Shown: positions 52,946-61,799, numbered from the stretch's first letter. The stretch is 64,000 nucleotides of DNA from Paraburkholderia susongensis (GCF_900177725.1 NZ_FXAT01000004.1:682001-746000); one strand, 5' to 3'. Notes: generated by a model not told the origin, from the sequence alone. Numbers and translations: made by a program.

Positions 52946-53695
52946 TCAGCTACGCCGGTATTGAATGAATTGTGCGTAGAGCATTTCCATCGTGGTATTG
53001 CGCACGTCGCGATGCAGCGGCGACGGCGGTGAGTAGTTGAGCATGCGCAATACCCAGTCGCGCGGAGTGGCGCCGACGTCGAGCGCGTTGATGCAGCCGG
53101 TGGCCTGCGACAGGTGGCCGAAGAACGTGCGCCCGCCCGTGGTCAGCGCATGCGAAAGGATTGCGCGATTCACGCCGCCGTGCAGGACCAGCAGCACGGT
53201 GTCCCAGGAAGCGTCCTCGCGCAATGCCGCGACGGCCGGCAGCACGCGATCGAACAATTCGCCGATCGTTTCGCCGTCGAGAAAGCGCGTGCTTTCCGGC
53301 ACGATGCCGTCGAACACGCTGAGAAACGCAGCCTCGATATCGCTCGCTGGAATGCTGCCGAGCTTGCCGCCGTGAATCTCCTGCAAGGCGGGCTCGATTT
53401 CCAGCTCGATCTGCTGGCCCGTTTCGGCGAGCACGCGTTGTGCGGTTTCGATCGTGCGCGGCAAGCCGCTTACGATCACGCGGTCGAAGCGCACCTGCTG
53501 TTCGGCGAACACGCGGCCCGCGGCGCTCGCCTGCTCGCGGCCGTTCGCGTTGAGCGGTACGGTTTCCGGATCGATCGCGCGGCCGGAGTCGTCGAAGTAG
53601 GTGACGTCGCCGTGGCGCATCAGGAAAATGCGGCGGCGTTTCGGCAGTTGATAGTCGGGCATGGTCGGGCGGCTCGCTCCTCGCTCTTCGCTCAT
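52946..53695 (-). CDS. Histidine phosphatase (phosphoglycerate mutase-like)
   Basis: A 249-residue protein of the branch 1 histidine phosphatases. The catalytic RHG is in FLMRHGDVTYFDD, the second arginine in SGLPRTIETAQ, and the second histidine in LVLHGGVNRAIL. The substrate is unknown. It lies 6 bases after the enoyl-CoA hydratase and 20 bases before the kinase, so it is in the same operon and may act on a phosphorylated acyl intermediate or on a by-product. The start is uncertain between 53695 and 53662; the longer one fits the operon spacing. Confidence 0.83.
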   Translation of the reverse strand: MSEERGASRPTMPDYQLPKRRRIFLMRHGDVTYFDDSGRAIDPETVPLNANGREQASAAGRVFAEQQVRFDRVIVSGLPRTIETAQRVLAETGQQIELEIEPALQEIHGGKLGSIPASDIEAAFLSVFDGIVPESTRFLDGETIGELFDRVLPAVAALREDASWDTVLLVLHGGVNRAILSHALTTGGRTFFGHLSQATGCINALDVGATPRDWVLRMLNYSPPSPLHRDVRNTTMEMLYAQFIQYRRS

Positions 53696-53701
53696 GGATC
53701 G

Positions 53702-54490
53702 TTACTTGTAGACCGGCGCGCGTTTTTCGAGGAACGCGGTAATCCCTTCGAGACCTTCGCGATGATGCAGCGAGGCGACGAAGTTGTCGCGCTCCGTGAC
53801 CAGATGATCCGCAAGCGGCTGCGTGCCGGCCACGGCGACCAGCCCTTTGATGCGCGCAATCGAATTGGGTGAAATCGCACTGAGTTCGTCGGCCCATGCG
53901 ATCGCGTCATCGAGCGCGGTGCCTGGTTTCGTGAGCCGGTTGACGACGCCGAGTTCGTGCAGACGCGCGGCGCCGATCGGCTTGGCTTCGATCAGCACCT
54001 CGGTGGCGAGCTGGCGCGGCAGCGCCTGGGCGAGGAACCACGAGCCGCCGCCATCGGGCGTCAAGCCGACACGCGCATACGACATCGCGAACCTGGCGTT
54101 GTCCGCGGCAACGATCAGATCGCAGGCGAGCGCAAGCGAAAATCCCGCGCCGGCCGCGGCGCCTTCGACGGCCGCGATCACCGGTTTCGACGACAGCCGC
54201 AGCGCCGAAATCCATTGGCCGAGCATGTCGATGCTCTCGGCTTGCACGGACGGATCTTTCGCGCGATTTTCGAGCAGGCGGTTCAGATTGCCGCCCGCGC
54301 AAAAGAAGTTGTCGGCGCCGGCGATCACGACCGCGCGAATCGACGGATCGCGCTCGACGGTGTCGAACGCCTCGATGCCGGCCGCGTACATATCCGGATG
54401 CAGCGCGTTGCGCGCGCCGGGATTCGAGAGCGTAAGGACCAGCGTGGATTCGCTGCTGGCAGGGCGTGAAGCGAGCAGGGCGGCGCTCAT
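53702..54490 (-). CDS. Enoyl-CoA hydratase/isomerase family protein
   Basis: A 262-residue crotonase-fold protein. The first oxyanion block is VVIAGADNFFCAGGNLNRL, the second GAAAGAGFSLALACDLIVAA, followed by SYARVGLTPDGGGSWFLAQA. The Glu of the typical hydratase second site is replaced in the MSYARVGLTPDGG region, as in isomerase-like members, so hydration versus isomerisation is undecided. GGAGACC precedes the ATG. Its ATG overlaps the 3-hydroxyacyl-CoA dehydrogenase stop (ATGA). It supplies a step next to the dehydrogenase in fatty-acid-like oxidation. Confidence 0.86.
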   Translation of the reverse strand: MSAALLASRPASSESTLVLTLSNPGARNALHPDMYAAGIEAFDTVERDPSIRAVVIAGADNFFCAGGNLNRLLENRAKDPSVQAESIDMLGQWISALRLSSKPVIAAVEGAAAGAGFSLALACDLIVAADNARFAMSYARVGLTPDGGGSWFLAQALPRQLATEVLIEAKPIGAARLHELGVVNRLTKPGTALDDAIAWADELSAISPNSIARIKGLVAVAGTQPLADHLVTERDNFVASLHHREGLEGITAFLEKRAPVYK

Positions 54491-56043
54491 GGTTGGGTCT
54501 CCGTTTGCAGGTCCGCGGCATCGCGCTGCGTCAGCGAAAGGCCGAGCTGCGCGCGCCGCGCGAGCCACGGCGACGCACGGTAGCGCGGCTCGCCGAGCAC
54601 GCTGAACATGTTGCGCAGGATCGTCAGAATGGTCGTGGCGCCGAGCGCGTCGCCGAGTGCGAGCGGTCCGCGCGGATAGCCGAGGCCGAGCGTGACCGCG
54701 AGGTCGATGTCGCCCGGCGTGGCGATCTGCTTTTGCGCGATGTCGCAGCCGATGTTGACGATCGTCGCGACCACGCGTTGCGCGACGAAGCCGGTCGAAT
54801 CGCGGATCACGGTGACGGGCACGCCGTCGGCGGCGAAAAGCGCATGCCCGGCGTCGCGTGCCGCGCGTGTCGTGGCCGGCGTGGTCATCAGCGTGCGGCG
54901 CCGCGCGTTGACGAGCGGGAAGAGGGCGTCGACGGCGACGACGCGGCTCGCGTCGAGCGCTTCGTCGACCGCAGCCGTGGTCGCATCATGGCCGAACGGC
55001 GTGACGACGATCAGCGAATCCGCAGCGGGCGTCGCGCCCTCGTCGAGCTTCACGCCCGCTTTGCCGATGAGTTGCACGACTGCTTCATGCGCCTGCGGGT
55101 AGCGTTTGCTGACCCATACGCTTGACGGCAGCACGGTCGGCGCGGGCGCTTCGGCGGGCACCTGCTGTTTGCCGTCCACGTAGCGATAAAAACCTTCGCC
55201 GGTCTTGCGGCCGAGCAGGCCGCCTGCCAGCCGCGTGCCGGTGATCGGCGACGGCGTGTAGCGTGGTTCTTCATAAAACTGATGATAGATCGACTCCATC
55301 ACCGGGTGCGATACGTCGAGCGCGGTCAGGTCCAGCAGCTCGAACGGTCCGAGGCGAAAGCCGGCCTGCTCGCGCATGATGCGGTCGATGTCGGCAAACC
55401 CGGCCACGCCTTCGCCCGCTACGCGCAGGCCCTCGGTGTTCATGCCGCGGCCCGCGTGATTGACGATGAAGCCGGGCATGTCTTTCGCGCGCACCGGCGT
55501 GTGGCCCATGCGGCGCGAGAGATCCATGAGCGCGTCGCCGGCCGCGGGGTCGCTGCGCAGACCGTCGATCACTTCGACGACCTTCATCAGCGGCACGGGA
55601 TTGAAGAAGTGATAGCCGACTACGCGCGACGGGTCGGTGCAGCCTGCAGCGATGGCCGTGATCGACAGCGACGACGTATTGGACGCGAGAATGCAGCGGC
55701 CGCTCACGACGGCTTCGAGTTCGCGAAAGAGCGCCTGCTTCACCTCGAGTTTCTCGACGATCGCCTCGACGACCAGATCGCAGCCTGCCAGCTCACTGAT
55801 GTTCTGCACGCCGCTCACGTTTGCGAGCGCGGCGAGCGAGCGCGGCTGTTCGAGCTTGCCTTTGGCCGTCAATTTGGCGAAAGTCTCCGCGAGGTAGTCG
55901 CGCGCGGCGCCGACGGCAGCGGGGTTGGTGTCGTACAGCCGCACGCTCAGGCCCGCGAGCGCCGCGATCTGCGCGATGCCACGGCCCATTGCGCCGGTGC
56001 CGACAATGCCGATGGCCTCGATGCTGAAATTGCGAGAGTTCAT
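54487..56043 (-). CDS. 3-Hydroxyacyl-CoA dehydrogenase, two C-terminal domains (PaaH/PaaC-like)
   Basis: A 518-residue enzyme. The NAD domain begins GIVGTGAMGRGIAQIAALAG, and the family His-Glu dyad is in VVGYHFFNPVPLMKVVEVI. Two C-terminal 3HCDH domains follow: MPGFIVNHAGRGMNTEGLRV with GPFELLDLTALDV, and DSTGFVAQRVVATIVNIGC near the end. This length and duplication match PaaH/PaaC-type enzymes of phenylacetate and dicarboxylate catabolism. The ATG at 56043 has GGAG upstream; an ATG at 56061 does not. First gene of a five-gene minus-strand operon. Confidence 0.9.
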   Translation of the reverse strand: MNSRNFSIEAIGIVGTGAMGRGIAQIAALAGLSVRLYDTNPAAVGAARDYLAETFAKLTAKGKLEQPRSLAALANVSGVQNISELAGCDLVVEAIVEKLEVKQALFRELEAVVSGRCILASNTSSLSITAIAAGCTDPSRVVGYHFFNPVPLMKVVEVIDGLRSDPAAGDALMDLSRRMGHTPVRAKDMPGFIVNHAGRGMNTEGLRVAGEGVAGFADIDRIMREQAGFRLGPFELLDLTALDVSHPVMESIYHQFYEEPRYTPSPITGTRLAGGLLGRKTGEGFYRYVDGKQQVPAEAPAPTVLPSSVWVSKRYPQAHEAVVQLIGKAGVKLDEGATPAADSLIVVTPFGHDATTAAVDEALDASRVVAVDALFPLVNARRRTLMTTPATTRAARDAGHALFAADGVPVTVIRDSTGFVAQRVVATIVNIGCDIAQKQIATPGDIDLAVTLGLGYPRGPLALGDALGATTILTILRNMFSVLGEPRYRASPWLARRAQLGLSLTQRDAADLQTETQP

Positions 56044-56072
56044 TGTGATGCTCGGCTCCATGGTTATTTTAG

Positions 56073-56092
56073 AATAGCACGATCATGCTATT
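56073..56092. promoter_or_regulatory. Palindrome AATAGCA-N6-TGCTATT in the divergent promoter
   Basis: A 20-bp near-perfect palindrome midway between the divergent starts of the dehydrogenase operon (56043) and the GST gene (56173). It looks like a dimer operator, and the size and symmetry suit TetR-type regulators. No regulator gene is adjacent. Confidence 0.6.
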
Positions 56093-56172
56093 TAATGGAT
56101 GATTTGATTGAATACCGCTGCGTCGAGACTTCGATGCGCGGTCTCACACAACCCGAAAGAAGGAGACTCCCG

Positions 56173-56820
56173 ATGATGAAGCTCTGCGGTTTCGCGCTTT
56201 CCAACTACTTCAACAAGGTCAAATTCGTGTTGCTCGAGCACGGCATTCCGTTCGAGGAGGTGTTCGTGAAACCGAGCCAGGAAGAGGCGATGCTCGAGCA
56301 TTCGCCGCTTGGCAAGGTGCCGTATCTGCAGACCGAGGACGGTGACCTGTGCGAATCGCAGTGCATCGTCGAATATCTCGCCGCGCGCTTTCCCGACAGG
56401 CGCATCTTCTCCGCTGGCCCATGGCAGGCGGCCAAGGAGCGCGAGATGATTACGTTCGTCGACGTGCACCTCGAACTCACGGCGCGCAATCTGTACAAGG
56501 AAGCGTTTTTCGGCGGCACCGTGAGCGACGCGACGAGGGGGCGTGTCGAGAAACTGCTCGTTCATCACATTGCCGGCTTCAAGCGGATTGCGAAGTTCGC
56601 GCCGTATCTGTGCGGCGAGCATTTCAGCGTCGCCGATACCGCCGGCTACGTGAGCCTGCCGCTCGTGGGCGCGGCGACACAGGCCATTTATGGTCGCGAT
56701 TTTCTGCTCGAGGCGGGGATCGACTGGAAGAGCTACATCAAGACGATCAACGCACGGCCGGCCGCGCAGCGCGTGAACGAGGATCGCAAGGCTTATATCG
56801 CGGCGTCGCGCGCGGCCTGA
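56173..56820 (+). CDS. Glutathione S-transferase family protein
   Basis: A 215-residue protein. The N-terminal thioredoxin-like domain has MKLCGFALSNYFNKVKFVLL, SPLGKVPYLQTEDGDLCESQ with the cis-Pro, and CIVEYLAARFP. The C-terminal helical domain ends with FSVADTAGYVSLPLVG. A catalytic Ser/Tyr in SNYFN is plausible for the GSH site. AGGAG lies seven bases before the first ATG at 56173. It is divergent from the 3-hydroxyacyl-CoA dehydrogenase operon across the palindrome at 56073-56092, so both may share a regulator. Specific substrate unknown. Confidence 0.86.
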   Translation: MMKLCGFALSNYFNKVKFVLLEHGIPFEEVFVKPSQEEAMLEHSPLGKVPYLQTEDGDLCESQCIVEYLAARFPDRRIFSAGPWQAAKEREMITFVDVHLELTARNLYKEAFFGGTVSDATRGRVEKLLVHHIAGFKRIAKFAPYLCGEHFSVADTAGYVSLPLVGAATQAIYGRDFLLEAGIDWKSYIKTINARPAAQRVNEDRKAYIAASRAA

Positions 56821-56926
56821 TGGAATGTGCGTTTGACGCAGCGTGCATGGATGCGGCGCGCACACCCATGCCGCGGTGCGCGATGGCAAGGAACGTGGGT
56901 TCGTTCGTGACATCGCGCGGAACATC

Positions 56927-58099
56927 CTAGAGTCGCGCCAGCCGCTCGAGCGCGGTGGCAAGCGTGCTTTCCTGCTTGGCGAAGCAGAAGCGCACCACGC
57001 CGGATTCGTGCGCCTCGTGATAGAACGCCGAGACAGGAATGGCCGCGACGCCTATTTCGCCAGTCAGCCATTGCGCGAACTCGGCTTCGGGCAGATCGCT
57101 GATCGCCGAGTAATCGACGCACTGAAAGTACGTGCCCGTGCACGGCAGCAGCCTGAAGCGCGAGTTTGCGAGACCCGCGCGGAAGAGGTCGCGCTTGCGC
57201 TGATAGAACGCGGGCAGATCCAGATACGGTGCGGGGTCCTTCATGTAGTCAGCAAGGCCGATCTGCATCGGCGTATTGACGGTGAACACGTTGAACTGGT
57301 GCACCTTGCGGAACTCGGCCGTGAGCGCGGCGGGAGCGGCCACATAGCCGACCTTCCAGCCCGTCACGTGATAGGTCTTGCCGAAGCTCGAGACCACAAA
57401 GCTGCGCTGCGCGAGTTCCGGATAGCGTGCGACGCTTTCGTGCGGCGCGCCGTCGTAGACCATGTGCTCGTACACCTCGTCGGAGAGGATCAGCACGTTG
57501 GTGCCGCGCACGATCTCTTCGAGCTTGCGCATGTCCTCTTCGCGCCAGACCGTGCCGGTCGGGTTGTGCGGCGTGTTGATCATGATGAGCCGCGTCTTCG
57601 GCGTGATCGCCGCGGCGAGCTTGTCGAACGGGATCGCGTAGTCGGGCGCCTCGAGCGTGACGAAGACGGGCTTGCCGCCCGCCAGTTCGATCGACGGCAG
57701 ATAGCTGTCGTAGGTCGGCTCGATCACGACCACTTCGTCGCCGGGATGGACGGTGCAGAGAATCGCGGTGAGCAGCGCCTGCGTGGCGCCCGCCGTCACG
57801 GTGATTTCGCTGTTTGCGTCGTAGCGGCGGCCGTACAGATTGGCGATCTTGTCCGAGATCGCCTGGCGCAGCGGCAGGACGCCCGCCATCGGCGGGTACT
57901 GGTTGTGGCCGTCGCGCATCGCGTTTGCGACCGCATCGACGATGCGCGGGTCGCAGCCGAAGTCGGGAAAGCCCTGGCCCAGATTCACCGCGTCTTTTTC
58001 CGCGGCGAGCGCGCTCATCACAGTGAAGATTGTCGTGCCGACGTCCGGCAGGCGAGATGGAAACGTGGGGCTCGTGGGCGTGTCGTGCGGTGCGTTCAT
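56927..58099 (-). CDS. Class I/II aminotransferase, methionine aminotransferase-like (YbdL group)
   Basis: A 390-residue PLP enzyme. NLGQGFPDFGCDPRIVDAV opens the fold, the NTPHNPTGTVW block binds the substrate carboxylate, DEVYEHMVYDG follows, and the PLP lysine is in SSFGKTYHVTGWKVGY. The sequence resembles methionine/kynurenine aminotransferases (YbdL and KAT-like). It would swap amino and keto groups in the cytoplasm. The ATG at 58099 begins MNAPHDTPTSP. It stands alone between GST and PIN genes, so its pathway is not shown by context. Confidence 0.9.
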   Translation of the reverse strand: MNAPHDTPTSPTFPSRLPDVGTTIFTVMSALAAEKDAVNLGQGFPDFGCDPRIVDAVANAMRDGHNQYPPMAGVLPLRQAISDKIANLYGRRYDANSEITVTAGATQALLTAILCTVHPGDEVVVIEPTYDSYLPSIELAGGKPVFVTLEAPDYAIPFDKLAAAITPKTRLIMINTPHNPTGTVWREEDMRKLEEIVRGTNVLILSDEVYEHMVYDGAPHESVARYPELAQRSFVVSSFGKTYHVTGWKVGYVAAPAALTAEFRKVHQFNVFTVNTPMQIGLADYMKDPAPYLDLPAFYQRKRDLFRAGLANSRFRLLPCTGTYFQCVDYSAISDLPEAEFAQWLTGEIGVAAIPVSAFYHEAHESGVVRFCFAKQESTLATALERLARL

Positions 58100-58307
58100 G
58101 GCGTTGTTCGTAGCAGGGCGATAGGGTTGGCCGGGTTCTCGAAAAGTGTCGTTACGAAGGGCGAAGCCTGATTGTAGGGAATCGCGGCACGGTTTGCGCG
58201 CGACGGGATACACGTTAGCCGTCTGGCCAAGCCCGGGTGAGCCGAAGTCATTCAACGGGGCACAGATGGCCGCGCATACGGCTCAGGCGCGGCTCAGGCG
58301 GCTGGAT

Positions 58308-58814
58308 CTACGCGGTGACAGGTTCGCTCCCGGTGTTCTGCGCAATGCCGGCTGCCGCAACGAACGGCGCCGGTTGAGCGATCCTGAAGCCGAAATCGCG
58401 CGCAATCCGTTTGGCGAGCTTCAACACCGCGCGATCTTTCGAAACCAGCCAGTCGGCCTGCGCCGCGTGCGCGAGTTCGAGAAACTTCTGGTCGTCGCGA
58501 TCCTTGCATTGGGGCAGCGGCCGTGCGTCTTCGGCGGCCTCGGTGAGCGCCGGCGGCTCGAACCTCTGCGTGAGCCGCGCGACGAGCGCGAGCGCGGCGG
58601 CTTTGTCGACGTTCCTATACATGAATTGCGGATAGTCGAGCACGTAGGTGAGTTCGGCGAGGCAGCGCGCGTCGATCAGCGCGGTGAGCGCGCCGCTTTC
58701 GAGCGCGGCGGCGATCGGCCGCGTATGCGGGTCGTCGAACACGAGAATATCGATCCAGACATTGGAATCGAGCACGACGCGCAAGGCGCCGCTTGAGGCG
58801 TGGGAACCGGGCAT
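58308..58814 (-). CDS. PIN-domain protein (COG1569-type)
   Basis: A 168-residue PIN nuclease-fold protein. Acidic residues of the metal site are visible: Asp in VVLDSNVWIDIL, Glu in CLAELTYVL, Asp in CKDRDDQKFLELA and Asp in WLVSKDRAVLKLA. The family is often annotated as a putative toxin-antitoxin PIN protein and may cut RNA. No small antitoxin-like gene is found beside it, and it is divergent from yaaA. So a toxin role is doubtful; it may be a solitary RNase. The first ATG was used. Confidence 0.85.
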   Translation of the reverse strand: MPGSHASSGALRVVLDSNVWIDILVFDDPHTRPIAAALESGALTALIDARCLAELTYVLDYPQFMYRNVDKAAALALVARLTQRFEPPALTEAAEDARPLPQCKDRDDQKFLELAHAAQADWLVSKDRAVLKLAKRIARDFGFRIAQPAPFVAAAGIAQNTGSEPVTA

Positions 58815-58871
58815 TCGTTACAATCTGGCTTTCGTCTTTGACCGCCAGGCACGACGTGCCTGCAAGCCTCT

Positions 58872-59654
58872 ATGATAATCGTTCTGTCGCCGGCGAAATC
58901 GCTCGACTACGAAACCCCGCCGCACGTCAAAAAGCACACGATCCCCGATTTCATCGACGACGCAGCCGAACTGATCGGTGGCCTGCGCAGTTTGTCGCCG
59001 CAACAGATCGCTTCGCTGATGGGCATTTCCGACCAACTCGCACACCTCAATTTCCAGCGTTACGCCGACTGGTCGCCGCAATTCGGCACGCACAACGCCA
59101 AGCAGGCGGTGCTCGCCTTCAACGGCGACGTGTATGAAGGCTTTGATGCGAAGAGCCTGTCGTCCGCCGATCTCGACTATGCGCAGAGTCACGTGCGTGT
59201 GCTGTCCGGGCTCTACGGTCTGCTGCGTCCGCTCGATCTGTTGCAACCGTACCGGCTCGAAATGGGCACGCGCCTCGTCAATCCGCGCGGCAAGGATCTG
59301 TATGCGTTCTGGGGCGAGCGGATCACGCAGGCGCTGAATGCGCAACTGAAGAAGAACGCGGCGGGCTCGCGTGTGCTGGTGAACTGCGCGTCGGGCGAGT
59401 ACTTCAGGTCGGTCAAACCGAAGCTGCTCGAAGCGCCAGTCGTTACGACAGTGTTCGAAGACTGGAAAGGCGGCCGCTACAAGATCATCAGCTTCCACGC
59501 GAAACGCGCGCGTGGCCTGATGGCCCGCTATGCGGTCGAGAACCGCCTCGAGCGGCCCGAGCAGTTGAAGGCGTTCGACTCCGAAGGCTATGCGTTCAGC
59601 GCCGAGGCCTCGAACGATTCCACTTACGTATTTCGCCGCCGCATCGCCGAATAA
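58872..59654 (+). CDS. yaaA: Peroxide stress protein YaaA (DUF328)
   Basis: A 260-residue cytoplasmic protein with the full YaaA pattern: MIIVLSPAKSLDYETPP, NFQRYADWSPQFG, FNGDVYEGFDAKSLS, the LYGLLRPLDLLQPYRLEMG block and a C-terminal ISFHAKRARGLMARY. YaaA binds DNA through a helix-hairpin-helix-like element and limits iron and peroxide damage in E. coli. The length and start are normal. The gene is alone here, 57 bases downstream of the divergent PIN gene start; no OxyR site was looked for by computation. Confidence 0.94.
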   Translation: MIIVLSPAKSLDYETPPHVKKHTIPDFIDDAAELIGGLRSLSPQQIASLMGISDQLAHLNFQRYADWSPQFGTHNAKQAVLAFNGDVYEGFDAKSLSSADLDYAQSHVRVLSGLYGLLRPLDLLQPYRLEMGTRLVNPRGKDLYAFWGERITQALNAQLKKNAAGSRVLVNCASGEYFRSVKPKLLEAPVVTTVFEDWKGGRYKIISFHAKRARGLMARYAVENRLERPEQLKAFDSEGYAFSAEASNDSTYVFRRRIAE

Positions 59655-59702
59655 GCGTGCCGCCACGCCGGACAGGCGAACACACAGGCAGGGAAGAATC
59701 TC

Positions 59703-60869
59703 ATGACGTTATCGATTACGAGCAATTTCGACGCGGGCGCGATTGAAGTGTTGTCCTGCGAGGACGCCGGCAATATCCGCCTGCGCGTGCGGCCCGACAG
59801 CCACGCGGAATTCGCGCAGTGGTTTTATTTCCGCCTGTCCGGCGCGGCCGGCGAACGTTGCGTGATGACCTTCGAGAACGCCGCCGCATGTGCGTTTGCC
59901 GAAGGCTGGCGCGATTATCGGGCGGTGGCGAGCTACGACCGCGTGAACTGGTTCCGCGTACCGACCTCGTATGACGGCCGCGTGCTGACGATCGATCACA
60001 CGCCGGAGTTCGACAGCATCTACTACGCGTATTTCGAGCCGTACAGCGAAGAGCGTCACGCGGAATTTCTCGGCGCCGTGCAGCAGATGCCGCACGCCTC
60101 GCTCACGGAGCTAGGCAGGACCGTCGAAGGGCGGCCCATTTCGCTGCTTACGCTCGCCACGCCGGAAGCCGAAGATGCCGCACACGCCACGCCGAAGAAG
60201 AAGGTCTGGCTGATCGCGCGTCAGCATCCCGGCGAGACGATGGCCGAATGGTTTATCGAAGGGCTCGTGAAGCGTCTCGCGGGTTGGGGCGATTGGGCAG
60301 GCGATCCGGTCGCGCGCAAGCTCTACGATCACGCGGTGTTCTACATCGTGCCGAACATGAATCCGGACGGCAGCGTGCACGGCAATCTGCGCACCAATGC
60401 AGCCGGCGCGAACCTGAATCGCGAGTGGATGGAGCCGGACGCCGCGCGCAGTCCTGAAGTGCTGGTGGTGCGCGACGCGATCCACGCGACGGGCTGCGAT
60501 CTGTTCTTCGATATCCACGGCGACGAGGCGCTGCCGTATGTGTTCGTCGCGGGCTCCGAGATGCTGCCGGGCTTCACCGAGCGGCAGGGGAGCGAACAGA
60601 AGGCGTTCATCGAAGCGTTCAAGCACGCGAGTCCGGATTTTCAGGACAAGTACGGCTATGCCGCGAGCAAGTACCGCGAGGATGCGTTGAAGCTGGCGTC
60701 GAAGTACATCGGCAACGCATTCGGCTGCCTGTCGTTGACGCTGGAAATGCCGTTCAAGGACAACGCCGATCTGCCCGATGAACGGGCGGGCTGGAACGGC
60801 GAGCGTAGCGCGTCGCTTGGTGCGGCGATGCTGCAGGCGATCCTGCATCACGTGGAGACGTTCGCGTAA
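59703..60869 (+). CDS. M14-family zinc carboxypeptidase, cytosolic carboxypeptidase (CCP)-like
   Basis: A 388-residue protein. Residues 1-125 are an N-terminal beta domain typical of cytosolic carboxypeptidases, with WFYFRLSGAAGERCVMTFEN. The zinc ligands are in the HxxE of ARQHPGETMAEWFIEGLVKR and the His of LFFDIHGDEALPYVF; the catalytic Glu appears in LSLTLEMPFKDN. YIVPNMNPDGSVHGNLR and NLNREWMEP bind the substrate carboxylate. In animals the family trims polyglutamate from tubulin; bacterial substrates are unknown. It is a plausible cytoplasmic peptidase with its own terminator. Confidence 0.88.
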   Translation: MTLSITSNFDAGAIEVLSCEDAGNIRLRVRPDSHAEFAQWFYFRLSGAAGERCVMTFENAAACAFAEGWRDYRAVASYDRVNWFRVPTSYDGRVLTIDHTPEFDSIYYAYFEPYSEERHAEFLGAVQQMPHASLTELGRTVEGRPISLLTLATPEAEDAAHATPKKKVWLIARQHPGETMAEWFIEGLVKRLAGWGDWAGDPVARKLYDHAVFYIVPNMNPDGSVHGNLRTNAAGANLNREWMEPDAARSPEVLVVRDAIHATGCDLFFDIHGDEALPYVFVAGSEMLPGFTERQGSEQKAFIEAFKHASPDFQDKYGYAASKYREDALKLASKYIGNAFGCLSLTLEMPFKDNADLPDERAGWNGERSASLGAAMLQAILHHVETFA

Positions 60870-60890
60870 AGAACGGAAGGACGCACACAA

Positions 60891-60928
60891 AAAAACGAGG
60901 CGCGCTGAAAGGCCCATGCCTCGTTTTT
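60891..60928. terminator. Terminator after the carboxypeptidase gene
   Basis: AAAAACGAGGC pairs with GCCTCGTTTTT around a 16-nt loop. It would work in both directions. Confidence 0.85.
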
Positions 60929-61013
60929 CATTGGGATGACGGGCGGGTGCTGACGTAGGTCAATCAGCGCCGGATGTCACCCGGTTTTTTTTCGTCGTCG
61001 TGCTTGGGGTGGA

Positions 61014-61622
61014 CTACTTGTTCGACGGCGCTCGCGACGATTTACCCGAGCCTGGCTTCGACGACTTCGTTGCCGACTTCTTTGAAGTCTTGCCGCTTGC
61101 CGAGTGCTTGCCCTTGCCGCCTTTATGTTTGCCCGATGCGCCGCGCGATCCTTCGCTGTGCGCGCGGTTCGGCGGCACCGGATCGTTCCAGCTGAACGCC
61201 AGCATCTGCGAGCCGACGTAGCCGCAGCGGAATTTCAGATCTGAAGGCTCGCCGGAGCCGCTCTGGGGCACGCCAATTCCCTCGACGGTGACGATGCTGT
61301 CCACCTTGACGCGCTGCTTGCCTTCGTCGAACGAGTCGTTCCAGGGCGTGACGGACGAGTGGGCGCCATCGAACGAGCTTGGGGGAAATTCGACGTGGTC
61401 GAACGCGGTCGACGTGCTTGCGACAAAGTCGCCATGCGCGGCGCAGTCCGCAACGAGCGGGTCCGCGTGCATGTCGTTGATAAATTTGCTGACGAGGCCG
61501 TTGTGCTGTTCGAGTTGATCGGCGAATGCGGGGGCAGTGCAGATAAGCGAGAGACTCGCTGCGCAGGCTGCCAGCCGGCCGAACACACGCAGCAATCGGC
61601 GCGGTACGTTGGTGCGATCCAT
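61014..61622 (-). CDS. Secreted basic-tailed protein, BspC-like
   Basis: A 202-residue exported protein. The signal peptide (LLRVFGRLAACAASLSLICT) ends near APAFA. The mature part has FINDMHADPLVADCAAHGDF and GVPQSGSGEPSDLKFRCGYV, with Cys residues that could pair. The C-terminal 55 residues are Gly/Ser/Lys-rich and highly basic (KHKGGKGKHSASGKTSKKSA). It resembles BspC-domain proteins of Burkholderia, from memory. A nucleic-acid or polysaccharide-binding tail is a guess. Length and ATG are the only sensible choice. It lies by itself. Confidence 0.7.
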   Translation of the reverse strand: MDRTNVPRRLLRVFGRLAACAASLSLICTAPAFADQLEQHNGLVSKFINDMHADPLVADCAAHGDFVASTSTAFDHVEFPPSSFDGAHSSVTPWNDSFDEGKQRVKVDSIVTVEGIGVPQSGSGEPSDLKFRCGYVGSQMLAFSWNDPVPPNRAHSEGSRGASGKHKGGKGKHSASGKTSKKSATKSSKPGSGKSSRAPSNK

Positions 61623-61799
61623 CTAGTTCTTCAAACGCTATTGGGAGATGAGGCAGATAAGATGCCTCGCGACCGCGTTGAGTTCAATCTTGCGGCAAAT
61701 ATTCGGTCTTGTCCTGGTGTGAGCGCCTCGTGAGTCTCCGGCGACCAGGTGACGAATTATCACAGATACGCACTCGCGCCGGCATCGGCACGCAAATTC

